Origin: CAIYQJ01 sp963717255
GTDB lineage: Bacteria; Chloroflexota; Limnocylindria; Limnocylindrales; CSP1-4
Assembly: GCA_963717255.1 (NCBI GenBank)
Contig: CAVQVT010000002.1
Span: 62,001-126,000 of the forward strand
Length of the DNA: 64,000 bases
Direction of reading: 5' to 3'
Shown here: piece after piece, positions 25,555-35,339 of the stretch
Numbering within the stretch: position 1 is the stretch's first letter
Layout: every line of letters starts with the position of its first letter
Notes under the pieces: model-generated
The model's database searches: none
What the model was told of the DNA's origin: nothing
The model's input: only the letters and a program-made list of their open reading frames with translations
Made by a program: the position numbers and the translations under genes

Positions 25555-25687
25555 GGCCGATGACTCCTTCCGGCGGGCCCCCGACCGCGCCACCACGGCG
25601 CCGGGCCGCCCCGCATCGGTTCCGTTGCTGTGACCAGTGTGCCCGACGGCGCGCGCCGCCGGTCGGGCGGCGGCGCCGTCGCGGCGG

Positions 25688-27304
25688 TCAGCCGATGATC
25701 CCGGGGCCCTCCATGAGCTCGGTGGGCGGCTTGATGTCGAGCGCGTCGGGCTCCGCGACCTCGAGGCGGTGGCGGAAGAACGCCGGCCGGTAGATGCGCT
25801 GGCCCACCATGAGGACGATCCCCATGACGGTGAAGACGACGGCGATGACGACCGGCGGGCCGAAGCCGAACCAGGACGCGCCGGTGTACGTGTTCTCGGG
25901 GTTCGACAGGTCGATGACGGACTGAACGAGCGCCCAGATGAGGACGACCCCGCCGAAGACCGGGATGATCCCGACGAACACGAGGTGGCGCAGGTTCCTC
26001 ATGAGCAGACGCCGGAAGTAGATGGCGCTCGCGAACCCGGTGAGGCCGTAGTAGAAGGCGATCATCATGCCGAGCGCCGCGATCGCGTCGTAGAGGACGT
26101 TCGCGGAGACCAGGCGCATCACGCCGTAGAAGGCGATCGAGAGGGCGCCCATCCCGATCGTGGCCCACGTGGGGGTGAGGTAGCGCGGGTGGACGCGGCC
26201 CCACGACTTGGGGAGCGCGTCGTGGTCCGCCATGGAGAACGCGGTTCGCGCGGTCGGCAGGATCGTCGTCAGCGTGGATGCCGCGGCCGACGTGAGGATC
26301 GACGCGATGAGGAGCAGGTACAGCGGGTCGCCCATGACGTCCAGCCCGAGGGCGCCGAGCACGTCCTCGCTCTCCGCGTTGTCGACGAGGAACTGCGGGC
26401 CATGGAAGGCCTGCGCGGCGATCGAGACGAGGACGAAGGTGAGGAGCAGCAGGACGGTCGAGAGGAGCGCCGCCTTGCCGGGCCCGCGATACGGGTCCTC
26501 GCTCTCCTCGTTGATGGAGACGGCACTGTCCCAGCCCCAGTAGATGAAGATCGCCGTCACGAGACCCATCCCGAGCGCCGCCAGGCTGAAGCCTGCGTCC
26601 GGTGCGTCCTGGTCGACGATCGCGAGCGGGTTGAGCCAGTCGAGCGAAGGCAGGACGGAGTCGGCCGGCGGGGTCCCCGTGAGGCCGTACACGGCGCCGA
26701 GCGCCATGAAGGTGAAGAGGGCGAGGGTGATGATCTCCACCGCGAGGAGGAGGAACTGCAGCCGCGCGGAGACCTGGATCCCGATGTAGCTGATCCAGGT
26801 CATCGCCGCGATCCAGGCGATGCCCAGGGCGATGACGGCCGCGTCCCACGCGGTGACGAGGATCCCCGCGGACGGGATGTCGATGAGGACGCCCTCGAGC
26901 GTCGCGGGATCGAGCTTGAACAGGTAGAACGTGTAGATCGCGGCGATCTCCGCGAGGTTCGCCATGACGATGATGTCGGCGACGATGATCGCCCACCCCG
27001 TCATCCATCCGAGCCACGGTCCCATGGCGCGAGCGACCCAGGTGAAGCTGGTGCCGCAGTCCGGATCGACGCGGTTGAGGTAGTAGTAGGCCGCGGCGAT
27101 CGCGCCCATCGGCAGGAATGCGACGAGCATGATCGCCGGCGACTGCAGGCCGACGGCGACGACGACGAAGCCGAGCGACGCGGCGAGGCTGTACGCCGGG
27201 GCGGTGGACGCCACCCCGAGGACGACCCCGTTGAGGAGCCCGACCGCGTCGGCCTTCAACCCCTTTCGCCCGGGCAGGGCGCGGTCCATCGTCGTGCCGG
27301 CCAT
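25688..27304 (-). CDS. APC family amino acid permease
   Basis: 538-residue amino acid-polyamine-organocation transporter with about 12-13 membrane helices. TM1 has the unwound GVASTAPAYSLAASLG segment; TM3/TM6 regions include DPDCGTSFTWVARAMGPWLGWMTGW and IYWGWDSAVSINEESEDPYRGPGKAAL, a strongly conserved motif of bacterial APC permeases. ATG after GGAGGGAGG. A longer in-frame extension upstream is low-complexity and rejected. Likely partner of the downstream saccharopine dehydrogenase-like enzyme. Confidence 0.92.
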   Translation of the reverse strand: MAGTTMDRALPGRKGLKADAVGLLNGVVLGVASTAPAYSLAASLGFVVVAVGLQSPAIMLVAFLPMGAIAAAYYYLNRVDPDCGTSFTWVARAMGPWLGWMTGWAIIVADIIVMANLAEIAAIYTFYLFKLDPATLEGVLIDIPSAGILVTAWDAAVIALGIAWIAAMTWISYIGIQVSARLQFLLLAVEIITLALFTFMALGAVYGLTGTPPADSVLPSLDWLNPLAIVDQDAPDAGFSLAALGMGLVTAIFIYWGWDSAVSINEESEDPYRGPGKAALLSTVLLLLTFVLVSIAAQAFHGPQFLVDNAESEDVLGALGLDVMGDPLYLLLIASILTSAAASTLTTILPTARTAFSMADHDALPKSWGRVHPRYLTPTWATIGMGALSIAFYGVMRLVSANVLYDAIAALGMMIAFYYGLTGFASAIYFRRLLMRNLRHLVFVGIIPVFGGVVLIWALVQSVIDLSNPENTYTGASWFGFGPPVVIAVVFTVMGIVLMVGQRIYRPAFFRHRLEVAEPDALDIKPPTELMEGPGIIG

Positions 27305-27473
27305 CCTGTCCTCCCTCCGGTCGAGCCAGCCGCCCGATCCGGTGCAGCCACGAATCCGACCCGGGACGCGGGGGACGCGATGGGACGCGGTGCGCCCATG
27401 GAAGCCGCCCACGCGACCGGCGGGTAGGGCCGTCTCTCCCGAAGGCATCGGCCCGACCGGTACCATCGGCCCC

Positions 27474-27984
27474 ATGAGCGGACGCGGCACACCGGCGATC
27501 CTCGTGCTCGACCGCGCGCGGGTCGCGTACTCCGTGCACGAGTACGACGCCGGTGCTCCCGTCCCCGCGACGGCGACCGGCGGCCGCGCGCCGGCACGTC
27601 GGGTACGGCGAGCGGACGGCGGCGGCGCTGGGCATCGACCCGGCCCGGATCCACAAGACGCTCATCGCGTCCGTCGACGGGCGACTCGTCGCCGCGGTCG
27701 TCCCCGTCGACCGCGAGCTGGACCTCAAGGCGCTCGCCACGGCCGTCGGCGGCCGGCGCGCGGAGATGGCGGACCCGGCCGCGGCCGAGCGGTCGAGCGG
27801 CTACGTCGTCGGCGGGATCAGCCCGTTCGGGCAGAAGCGGCCGCTCCGCACGGTCGTCGACGCCGCCGCGCTCAGGCACGCGACGATCCTCGTGAGCGGG
27901 GGGCGGCGCGGCCTGCAGGTCGAGCTCGCCCCGGCTGACCTCGTGCGGCTCACCGGCGCGACGGTCGCCGCCATCTCCCGCTGA
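27474..27984 (+). pseudogene. ybaK: YbaK/ProX-type aminoacyl-tRNA deacylase, frameshifted
   Basis: Cys-tRNA(Pro) deacylase-like protein (YbaK/EbsC). Frame one gives GTPAILVLDRARVAYSVHEYD; the second gives GYGERTAAALGIDPARIHKTLIASVDGRLVAAVVPVDRELDLKAL, with the catalytic Lys in HKTL, and YVVGGISPFGQKRPLRTVVD, the family GGxSPxG block. One extra base near 27594 explains the shift. The final ~145 residues are uninterrupted. It faces the APC permease across a 169-bp divergent gap. Confidence 0.8.
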
Positions 27985-27992
27985 GGAAGCGA

Positions 27993-28920
27993 TCAGCCGC
28001 GCAGGAGCGCCCGCACCTCCGTCGCCCGGCGGATCGTCTCGAGGTCCCAGGGGACGCGGAAGACCCAGTACGACTCCGCGACGCCGAGGGCCGCGAACTC
28101 GCGGAGCCTCGCCGCGACCTCCGCCGGCGACCCGGCGATGTCCGGCCGGTCCTCCCCCGGCTGCATCGCATGCCGGCGGGCGTACGCGGTGAAGGCGTCG
28201 AGCGCGGCGTCGCGGTCATCCCGGACCACGACGTTCTGGGTCACGCTGCGGACGATCGCGGCCGGGTCCCGGCCGACGGCGGCGCAGTGCGCATCGAGCG
28301 CCGCGGACGCGCTCCGCCACCTCGTCGGGCTCGCCGTAGCAGTTCCACAGGTCCGCGTGCTCCGCCACGATGCGGAGGGTCTTCCGGCGCCCGGAGCCCC
28401 CGATGAGGACGGGGATCGCGGCGCCGTGAGGACCGGGCCGCGCCACCGCCCCGTCGAACCGGTAGAAGCGGCCCTCGTGGGTCACGCGCTCGCCCGCCAG
28501 GAGCCGTCGGAGCAGCCCGACCGACTCCTCCAGGCGGTCCAGGCGCTCGCCCGGGCTCGCCCCGAAGTCGAACCCGAAGGCGCGGTGCTCCGACTCCATC
28601 CAGCCGGAACCGAGGCCCAGCGTCAGCCGGCCGCCGGACACCTCGTCCAGCGTCACGGCCATCTTCGCGACCAGTCCGGGGTTGCGGAGGGTGTTCGCCC
28701 CCACGAGGAGGCCGAGGCGGGCGCGTGACGTGACGGCCGCGAGGGCCGCCAGCGTCGTCCAGGCCTCCAGCTTGGGAGCCTCGGGATCGCCCTCGTCGTT
28801 GAGGAGGTGGTCGTCCACCCAGAGCGAGTCGAAGCCCGCGTCCTCCGCGGCGAGGGCGGCGTCGCGCAGCTCCGGCCACGTCGCGTCCTGGACCCAGAAG
28901 GCGGCCCCGAGGCGGAGCAT
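27993..28920 (-). pseudogene. LLM class F420-dependent oxidoreductase, copy 1, frameshifted
   Basis: Luciferase-like monooxygenase fold enzyme, probably using coenzyme F420. LRLGAAFWVQDATWPELRDAALAAEDAGFDSLWVDDH, LRNPGLVAKMAVTLDEVSGGRLTLGLGSGW and IPVLIGGSGRRKTLRIVAEHADLWN are family landmarks. After VAERVR one extra G (near 28302) shifts the frame; the C-terminal part (VTQNVVVRDD to EVRALLRG) is intact in the other frame. ATG 28920 is taken as start; GTG 28944 is possible. It lies 53 bp downstream of the helicase stop. Confidence 0.82.
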
Positions 28921-28973
28921 CGCCGGATCGACGGGGGCCGTCACCGCACCCGCGCCTGCTCGCGTCGGGTCGG

Positions 28974-30275
28974 TCAGCGCCCGGGCGCTGCCGTGCGGCC
29001 GCCGCGCCCGCCGGACCGCGGGTGGATCCCGCCGCGCCGTCCGGCACTCTCCCGCGCACGCGTCTCGCGCGCGTCGCGCACGGACGCACCCGGCGAGTTG
29101 CGCCCGGAGATCGGGCGGGGCTCCACGTTCCGGTCCGGCACGAAGCCGGGCTCGACCGCCCAGGGGATCGCCCGTCTCATCAGCCTCTGGATCCCGCGCA
29201 GGAGATCGACCTCGTCCACGCAGGCGAGGCTGATGGCGTCGCCCTCGAGGCCCGCCCGAGCGGTGCGGCCGATCCGGTGGAGGTAGTCCTCGGCGACCAG
29301 GGGGAGCTCGTAGTTCACGACGACGGGCAGCTCCTCGATGTCGAGTCCGCGCGACGCGACGTCGGTCGCGACGAGGACCTCGATCTCGCCCGACTTGAAG
29401 TCGGCGAGCGCCTTCGTCCGCTCCGACTGCGTCCGGTCGCTGTGGATGGGGACCGCCGCGATCCCCGCGCGGTCGAGCTCGCGCGCGAGGCGGCTGGCGG
29501 CGATCTTGGTGCGCGTGAAGACGAGCAGCTGGCGCCATCCGTTGGTCCGGATGAGATGGATGAGCAGGGCGGTCTTCCGGTCGCGGTCCACCGGGTAGAG
29601 GAGCTGGCGGACGGTCTCGACCGCGGTGTTGCGGGCGGCGACCTCGACCGTCTCCGGGTCGTGCAGGAAGCTGCCGGAGAGGCGGCGCACGTCGTCGTTG
29701 AAGGTCGCGCTGAAGAGGAGGTTCTGCCGGCGGGCGGGCAGGAGGTCCATGATCCGCCGGATGTCCGGGATGAACCCCATGTCCAGCATCCGGTCCGCCT
29801 CGTCGAGGACGAAGATGGAGACCTGGCCCAGGTTCACGGCCTTCTGGCCGACGAGGTCGAGCAGGCGGCCGGGCGTGGCGACGAGGATCTCGACCCCGGC
29901 GCGGGTCTCCTTCACCTGCGGATCGACCGGCACGCCGCCGTAGACGACGGCGGACCGGAGCGGCACGTGGCGGCCGTACGCCTTCACCGAGTCCGCGATC
30001 TGCATGGCCAGCTCGCGGGTCGGCGTGAGGATCAGCGCGCGGACCGGGTGCCGCGCGGGCGAGAAGCTCGCGTTCGCGGTCGGCGCGAGGAGCTCGAGGA
30101 TCGGGAGGACGAAGGCGGCGGTCTTGCCGGTCCCCGTCTGGGCGGCGGCGAGGAGGTCGCGTCCGGAGAGGACGATCGGGATCGCCTGCTCCTGGACCGG
30201 CGTGGGCTCCTCGTAGCCCTCGTCGGCGATGGCGCGCAGGGTCGCGGCCGAGAGGCCGAGGTGGTCGAACGGCAC
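28974..30275 (-). CDS. DEAD-box RNA helicase, RhlE type, copy 1
   Basis: ATP-dependent RNA helicase with the Q motif (FDHLGLSAATLRAIADEGYEEPTPVQ), motif I AQTGTGKT, PTREL, TPGR, DEAD, SAT and motif VI HRIGRTARAG, then an Arg-rich C-terminal tail. The GTG at 30275 with an AGGAG site fits the family N-terminus; an ATG at 30425 would add 50 Pro/Arg-rich residues. The encoded protein is identical to that of copy 2 although the DNA differs at seven or so positions, all silent. Likely role: RNA unwinding in ribosome assembly or decay. Confidence 0.93.
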   Translation of the reverse strand: MPFDHLGLSAATLRAIADEGYEEPTPVQEQAIPIVLSGRDLLAAAQTGTGKTAAFVLPILELLAPTANASFSPARHPVRALILTPTRELAMQIADSVKAYGRHVPLRSAVVYGGVPVDPQVKETRAGVEILVATPGRLLDLVGQKAVNLGQVSIFVLDEADRMLDMGFIPDIRRIMDLLPARRQNLLFSATFNDDVRRLSGSFLHDPETVEVAARNTAVETVRQLLYPVDRDRKTALLIHLIRTNGWRQLLVFTRTKIAASRLARELDRAGIAAVPIHSDRTQSERTKALADFKSGEIEVLVATDVASRGLDIEELPVVVNYELPLVAEDYLHRIGRTARAGLEGDAISLACVDEVDLLRGIQRLMRRAIPWAVEPGFVPDRNVEPRPISGRNSPGASVRDARETRARESAGRRGGIHPRSGGRGGRTAAPGR

Positions 30276-30457
30276 GGGCGGTGGGTTCTCCTGGGGCCGG
30301 CGCGGTGCGAGACCTCGCGAGATCCGGGGCGGGGGACCGCGGCGACGGCGGGGCGGCGCGTGGGGCGCCGGGCTTCGGTTGTCGCCTGAAGGATAGCCGA
30401 TGACGCGGGCACCTCCGTCGGACACGCACCTCCGTCCGAGCGCGTACCGTGGCGGCG

Positions 30458-31182
30458 ATGGAAGCCCCGGCCGACGCGCTCGTCATCGCGAACCCCCGCA
30501 GCCGCCTGCTGGCCGGCGGCGACCGGCGCGCGGAGGTGGAGCGGGAGATCCGCGCGGCCGTGCTCGCGCGGACCGGCGCCGACCTCGAGTGGGCCGACGG
30601 CGATCGCTCCTCGGTGGAGGCGGCCGTGGACGCGGCGATCGCGCGACGAGCGCCCGTCGTGGTGGCGGTCGGCGGCGACGGGACGATCCGGATCGCGGCC
30701 GAGCGCCTCGTGGGGACCGGGATCCCGCTGGCGGTCGTCCCGGCCGGGACCGGCAACCTGTTCTCGGGCGCACTCGGGCTGCCGATCCGGCGCCAGGCGG
30801 CGATCCGCGCGATCGCCGAGGGCGACGGAACACGACGTGGACGCGGGCGCCGTCGAGTGGTCCGTCGGCGGCGGCCTCACGGGGGCCGGGGAGCCATCCG
30901 CGCCGCCGTCCACCGGGCGCGGGACGTTCATCGTCGCGTGCGGGTCGGGGTTCGACGCCCGCGTGATGGCCGCGGCGAGCGAGGCGGCCAAACGCCGTGC
31001 GGGACGGGCCGCCTACTTCGCGGCCGCCGCCTCGCTCGTCCCCGGACTGACCGTGCACCCGCACCGCATCGAGGTGGACGGCGAGGCCCACGAGCTCATG
31101 GCGCTCGCGGTGCTCGTGGTGAACGCCGGCGAGCTCATCCCGGGCCTCATCGCCCCGCGCCTCCCGATCAGCGCGAGCGACG
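30458..31182 (+). pseudogene. Diacylglycerol kinase family protein, copy 1, frameshifted and truncated
   Basis: Lipid kinase of the DAGK catalytic family: VVAVGGDGTIRIAAERL contains the GGDGT nucleotide loop and VPAGTGNLFSGALGLP the second conserved loop. Compared with copy 2 it has an indel at about 30826 (GGCGACGGAACACG against GGCGAGGAGCACG), after which the frame changes. The gene then breaks off inside the sequence LPISASD where the purine-rich stretch begins, losing the last ~85 residues. Confidence 0.82.
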
Positions 31183-31447
31183 AAAAGGAGATAGAAAGAA
31201 ATAGGTGGAAGGCGCGCGGATGGAGGAAAAGGAAGAGAAAGAGAGAAAGAGAGAATAAGAAGAGGGAGAGAAAAGAGAAAAAGAGAAGAAGAGAAAGATA
31301 AGAAAGGAAGAGGAAGAAGAGGAGATAGAAAACGCGAAGAAAAAAGAGAGAGGGGGGCGGCGAAGCCGAAAGGAAGAGATAGAAAAAGAGGAAGAAGAGA
31401 GACTCACAGGCGAGTAGGTAGCAGCCAAAAAGAGATGAGGTAGAGAT
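31183..31447. other. Purine-only low-complexity stretch joining the two repeat copies
   Basis: About 265 bp made almost entirely of A and G (runs such as GAAAGAGAGAAAGAGAG), with few C or T. It is far more AT-rich than anything else in the window and contains no gene; reading it gives only Lys/Arg/Glu. It starts exactly where copy 1 stops and fades into degraded copy 2 sequence. A failed base-calling or contig-joining segment is the simplest explanation; a true polypurine tract able to form triplex DNA is the alternative. Confidence 0.85.
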
Positions 31448-31456
31448 AAATCGCAG

Positions 31457-32366
31457 CAGCGACGTACCTCCGTCGCGCGCCGGATCGTCTAGAGGTACCA
31501 GGGGACGCGGAAGACCGAGTACGACTCAGAGACGCCGAGGGCCGTGAACGCGCGGAGCCTCGCCGCGACCTCGCCGGCGACTCGGCGACGTCCGGCTGGT
31601 CCTCCCACGGCTGCATCGCGTGCCGGCGGCGTACGCGGTGAAGGCGTCGAGCGCAGCGTCGCGGTCATCCGGACAACGACGTCTGGGTCACGCTGCGGAC
31701 GATCGCGGCCGGGTCCCGGCCGACGGCGGCGCAGTGCGCATCGAGCGACGGCGGACGCGCTCGCGCACCTCGTCGGGCTCGCCGTAGCAGTTCGACAGGT
31801 CCGCGTGCTCCGCCACGATGCGGAGGGTCTTCCGGCGCCGGAGCCCCCGATGAGGACGGGGATCGTCGCGCCGCGAGGACCGGGCCGCGCCACCGCCCCG
31901 TCGAACCGGTAGAAGCGGCCCTCGTGGGTCACGCGCTCACCCGCCAGGAGCCGTCGGAGCAGCCCGACCGACTCCTCCAGGCGATCGAGGCGCTCGCCGG
32001 GCTCGCCCCGAAGTCGAACCCGAAGGCGCGGTGCTCCGACTCCATCCAGCCGGAACCGAGACCCAGCGTCAGCCGGCCGCCGGACACCTCGTCCAGCGTC
32101 ACGGCCATCTTCGCGACCAATCCGGGGTTGCGGAGGGTGTTCGCGCCCACGAGGAGGCCGAGGCGGGCGCGTGAGGTGACGGCCGCGAGGGCCGCCAGCG
32201 TCGTCCAGGCCTCCAGCTTGGGAGCCTCGGGATCGCCCTCGTCGTTGAGGAGGTGGTCGTCCACCGAGAGCGAGTCGAAGCCCGCGTCCTCCGCGGCGAG
32301 GGCGGCGTCGCGCAGCTCCGGCCACGTCGCGTCCTGGACCCAGAAGGCGGCCCCGAGGCGGAGCAT
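31457..32366 (-). pseudogene. LLM class F420-dependent oxidoreductase, copy 2, multiply frameshifted
   Basis: Same family as copy 1. The N-terminal 140 residues read cleanly (LRLGAAFWVQD to LGSGWMESEHRAFGFDFGA) with a single change W to S after DSL. From there a dropped base near 31997 and several more indels between 31460 and 31840 scatter the C-terminal half over all three frames. Error density rises toward the purine stretch. If the duplication is an artefact, this and copy 1 are the same gene. Confidence 0.78.
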
Positions 32367-32419
32367 CGCCGGATCGACGGGGGCCGTCACCGCACCCGCG
32401 CCTGCTCGCGTCGGGTCGG

Positions 32420-33721
32420 TCAGCGCCCGGGCGCTGCCGTGCGGCCGCCGCGCCCGCCGGACCGCGGGTGGATCCCGCCGCGCCGTCCGGCACTCTCCCG
32501 CGCACGCGTCTCGCGCGCGTCGCGCACGGACGCACCGGGCGAGTTGCGTCCGGAGATCGGGCGGGGCTCCACGTTCCGGTCCGGCACGAAGCCGGGCTCG
32601 ACCGCCCAGGGGATCGCCCGTCTCATCAGCCTCTGGATCCCGCGCAGGAGATCGACCTCGTCCACGCAGGCGAGGCTGATGGCGTCGCCCTCGAGGCCCG
32701 CCCGAGCGGTGCGGCCGATCCGGTGGAGGTAGTCCTCGGCGACCAGGGGGAGCTCGTAGTTCACGACGACGGGCAGCTCCTCGATGTCGAGGCCGCGCGA
32801 CGCGACGTCGGTCGCGACGAGGACCTCGATCTCGCCCGACTTGAAGTCGGCGAGCGCCTTCGTCCGCTCCGACTGCGTCCGGTCGCTGTGGATGGGGACC
32901 GCCGCGATCCCGGCGCGGTCGAGCTCGCGCGCGAGGCGGCTGGCGGCGATCTTGGTGCGCGTGAAGACGAGCAGCTGGCGCCATCCGTTGGTCCGGATGA
33001 GATGGATGAGCAGGGCGGTCTTCCGGTCGCGGTCCACCGGGTAGAGGAGCTGGCGGACGGTCTCGACCGCGGTGTTGCGGGCGGCGACCTCGACGGTCTC
33101 CGGGTCGTGCAGGAAGCTGCCGGAGAGGCGGCGCACGTCGTCGTTGAAGGTCGCGCTGAAGAGGAGGTTCTGCCGGCGGGCGGGCAGGAGGTCCATGATC
33201 CGCCGGATGTCCGGGATGAACCCCATGTCCAGCATCCGGTCCGCCTCGTCGAGGACGAAGATGGAGACCTGGCCCAGGTTCACGGCCTTCTGGCCGACGA
33301 GGTCGAGCAGGCGGCCGGGCGTCGCGACGAGGATCTCGACCCCGGCGCGGGTCTCCTTCACCTGCGGATCGACCGGCACGCCGCCGTAGACGACGGCGGA
33401 CCGGAGCGGCACGTGGCGGCCGTACGCCTTCACCGAGTCCGCGATCTGCATGGCCAGCTCGCGGGTCGGCGTGAGGATGAGCGCGCGGACCGGGTGCCGC
33501 GCGGGCGAGAAGCTCGCGTTCGCGGTCGGCGCGAGGAGCTCGAGGATCGGGAGGACGAAGGCGGCGGTCTTGCCGGTCCCCGTCTGGGCGGCGGCGAGGA
33601 GGTCGCGTCCGGAGAGGACGATCGGGATCGCCTGCTCCTGGACCGGCGTGGGCTCCTCGTAGCCCTCGTCGGCGATGGCGCGCAGGGTCGCGGCCGAGAG
33701 GCCGAGGTGGTCGAACGGCAC
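32420..33721 (-). CDS. DEAD-box RNA helicase, RhlE type, copy 2
   Basis: Protein identical to copy 1 over its full length, with every helicase motif intact. Base differences I checked against copy 1 (for example GGT-context CCG/CCC Pro, GGA/GGC Gly, GCG/GCC Ala, ACG/ACC Thr, CTG/CTC Leu codons) are all at third codon positions. This pattern indicates two real, functional alleles or paralogues rather than random sequencing error. Start choice as for copy 1 (GTG; ATG 33871 would add 50 residues). Confidence 0.93.
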   Translation of the reverse strand: MPFDHLGLSAATLRAIADEGYEEPTPVQEQAIPIVLSGRDLLAAAQTGTGKTAAFVLPILELLAPTANASFSPARHPVRALILTPTRELAMQIADSVKAYGRHVPLRSAVVYGGVPVDPQVKETRAGVEILVATPGRLLDLVGQKAVNLGQVSIFVLDEADRMLDMGFIPDIRRIMDLLPARRQNLLFSATFNDDVRRLSGSFLHDPETVEVAARNTAVETVRQLLYPVDRDRKTALLIHLIRTNGWRQLLVFTRTKIAASRLARELDRAGIAAVPIHSDRTQSERTKALADFKSGEIEVLVATDVASRGLDIEELPVVVNYELPLVAEDYLHRIGRTARAGLEGDAISLACVDEVDLLRGIQRLMRRAIPWAVEPGFVPDRNVEPRPISGRNSPGASVRDARETRARESAGRRGGIHPRSGGRGGRTAAPGR

Positions 33722-33903
33722 GGGCGGTGGGTTCTCCTGGGGCCGGCGCGGTGCGAGACCTCGCGAGATCCGGGGCGGGGGACCGCGGCGACGGCGGGGC
33801 GGCGCGTGGGGCGCCGGGCTTCGGTTGTCGCCTGAAGGATAGCCGATGACGCGCGCACCTCCGTCGGACACGCACCTCCGTCCGAGCGCGTACCGTGGCG
33901 GCG

Positions 33904-34885
33904 ATGGAAGCCCCGGCCGACGCGCTCGTCATCGCGAACCCCCGCAGCCGCCTGCTGGCCGGCGGCGACCGGCGCGCGGAGGTGGAGCGGGAGATCCGCG
34001 CGGCCGTGCTCGCGCGGACCGGCGCCGACCTCGAGTGGGCCGACGGCGATCGCTCCTCGGTGGAGGCGGCCGTGGACGCGGCGATCGCGCGACGGGCGCC
34101 CGTGGTGGTGGCGGTCGGCGGCGACGGGACGATCCGGATCGCGGCCGAGCGCCTCGTGGGGACCGGGATCCCGCTGGCGGTCGTCCCGGCCGGGACCGGC
34201 AACCTGTTCTCGGGCGCACTCGGGCTGCCGATCCGGCGCCAGGCGGCGATCCGCGCGATCGCCGAGGGCGAGGAGCACGACGTGGACGCGGCGCCGTCGA
34301 CCTGGTCGGTCGGCGGCGACCTCACCGGGGCCGGGGAGCCATCCGCGCCGCCGTCCACCGGGCGCGGGACCTTCATCGTCGCGTGCGGGTCCGGGTTCGA
34401 CGCCCGGGTCATGGCCGCAGCAAGCGAGGCCACCAAGCGGAAGTGCGGGACGGGCGGCGTACTTCGCGGCCGCCGCCTCGCTCGTCCCCGGTCTGACCGT
34501 GCACCCGCACCGCATCGAGGTGGACGGCGAGGCCCACGAGCTCATGGCGCTCGCGGTCCTCGTCGTGAACGCCGGGGAGCTCATCCCGGGCCTCGTCGCC
34601 CCGCGCCTCCCGATCAGCGCGAACGACGGGCTCTTCGACGTCCTGGTCGTCCGCTCGTCCGGCGTCATCGGCGGGATCGTCGGCGCGCTCGAGCTCCTCG
34701 CGCGCACCCAGGTCGGCTGGTCCACCACCGGTTCGTCTCTGCGGGTCCGCGGCCGTCACGTGGCCGTCTCGTCGGCGCCGCCGGAGGTCATCGAGGTGGA
34801 CGGCGACGTGCTGGGGCGCGGGTCCTTCGTCGCGGACATCCTGCCCGACGCGCTCCGGGTCATCATGCCGCGGTCGGCGAGCTGA
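33904..34885 (+). pseudogene. Diacylglycerol kinase family protein, copy 2, one frameshift
   Basis: Complete-length lipid kinase gene, ~325 residues. N-terminal catalytic part with GGDGT and PAGTGN is intact through GEEHDVDA, where copy 1 is broken. An extra base near 34443 (AAGTGCGGGACGG) shifts the frame in the middle; the C-terminal domain (HPHRIEVDGEAHELMALAVLVVNAGELIPGLVAP to ILPDALRVIMPRSAS) is then clean. Combining both copies gives an intact gene, so the active locus is probably unbroken. Confidence 0.82.
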
Positions 34886-34915
34886 GGCCGGGCGTCCCGC
34901 GGCGGGCCGGCCGGC

Positions 34916-35305
34916 CTACCCCCGGCCGGACCTTCCGCGTCGGCCTTCTCCTTCGGCGGCAGGGATGCCGTGAAGGCGATCGCACGCGCCACCCACGCCT
35001 CGACCGCCTCGTCGTCCGCGACGACAGAGGGCGGCAGCACCGCGTAGGCGCTTCATCGGGCGTCCCGGCATCGGGGCGAACGGCTTCGCCCCCGGGTGGG
35101 CGAGCAGCTCGGCCAGCGCGTCGTCCGGGAAGCGCACGTACCAGTCGGTCGCCGTAGAGCCCGGTCGCCATGTTCCCGCCGACGAAGGACGCGGGATAGC
35201 CGAACATCGGCCTCTCGGGCGCTTCGGGGTGCGCGGCGAGCGATCGGCCCGGTACCGGGCGACGAGCTCGGGCGGCGACTTCGCGAAGGTGGGGCGGTCG
35301 GCCAT
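34916..35305 (-). pseudogene. TfoX/Sxy N-terminal domain protein, multiply frameshifted
   Basis: Pieces in three frames add up to one TfoX_N-type protein of ~125 residues: ADRPTFAKSPPELVARYRA, then MFGYPASFVGGNMATGLYGD, then WYVRFPDDALAELLAHPGAKPFAPMPGRPMKR, then LPPSVVADDEAVEAWVARAIAFTASLPPKEKA. At least three single-base indels are needed. TfoX_N proteins are small and often of unknown role outside the competence regulator Sxy. The 3' end is uncertain because the frame is lost close to the convergent kinase gene. Confidence 0.7.
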
Positions 35306-35339
35306 TGGTTCTCGCCGGTCGTCCCGCGGCGGACGGGGC

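Larger units (their letters stand above)
27988..31182. repeat. Direct repeat, copy 1 (3.2 kb)
   Basis: Near-identical to the segment ending at 34628, at a constant offset of 3,446 bp from the LLM start codon through to the right edge. It covers an LLM oxidoreductase, a DEAD-box helicase and a diacylglycerol kinase. Copy 1 ends abruptly inside the kinase, at the start of a purine-only stretch. Confidence 0.95.
31450..34628. repeat. Direct repeat, copy 2 (3.2 kb)
   Basis: Second copy of the LLM/helicase/kinase segment. The left ~350 bp contains many small indels relative to copy 1, declining with distance from the purine stretch; the rest is nearly identical. Unlike copy 1 it continues through the end of the kinase gene into unique sequence, so this copy carries the true right-hand junction. 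Confidence 0.95.

Noticed and set aside
31187..31425. Purine-rich stretch as coding for a Lys/Arg/Glu protein
   Set aside because: The frame is just the run-on of the truncated kinase; composition is pure low complexity and has no start or ribosome site of its own.
27988..34628. Composite transposon carrying the duplicated genes
   Set aside because: No transposase, terminal inverted repeats or target-site duplication at either edge; the repeat edges are defined only by the purine stretch.
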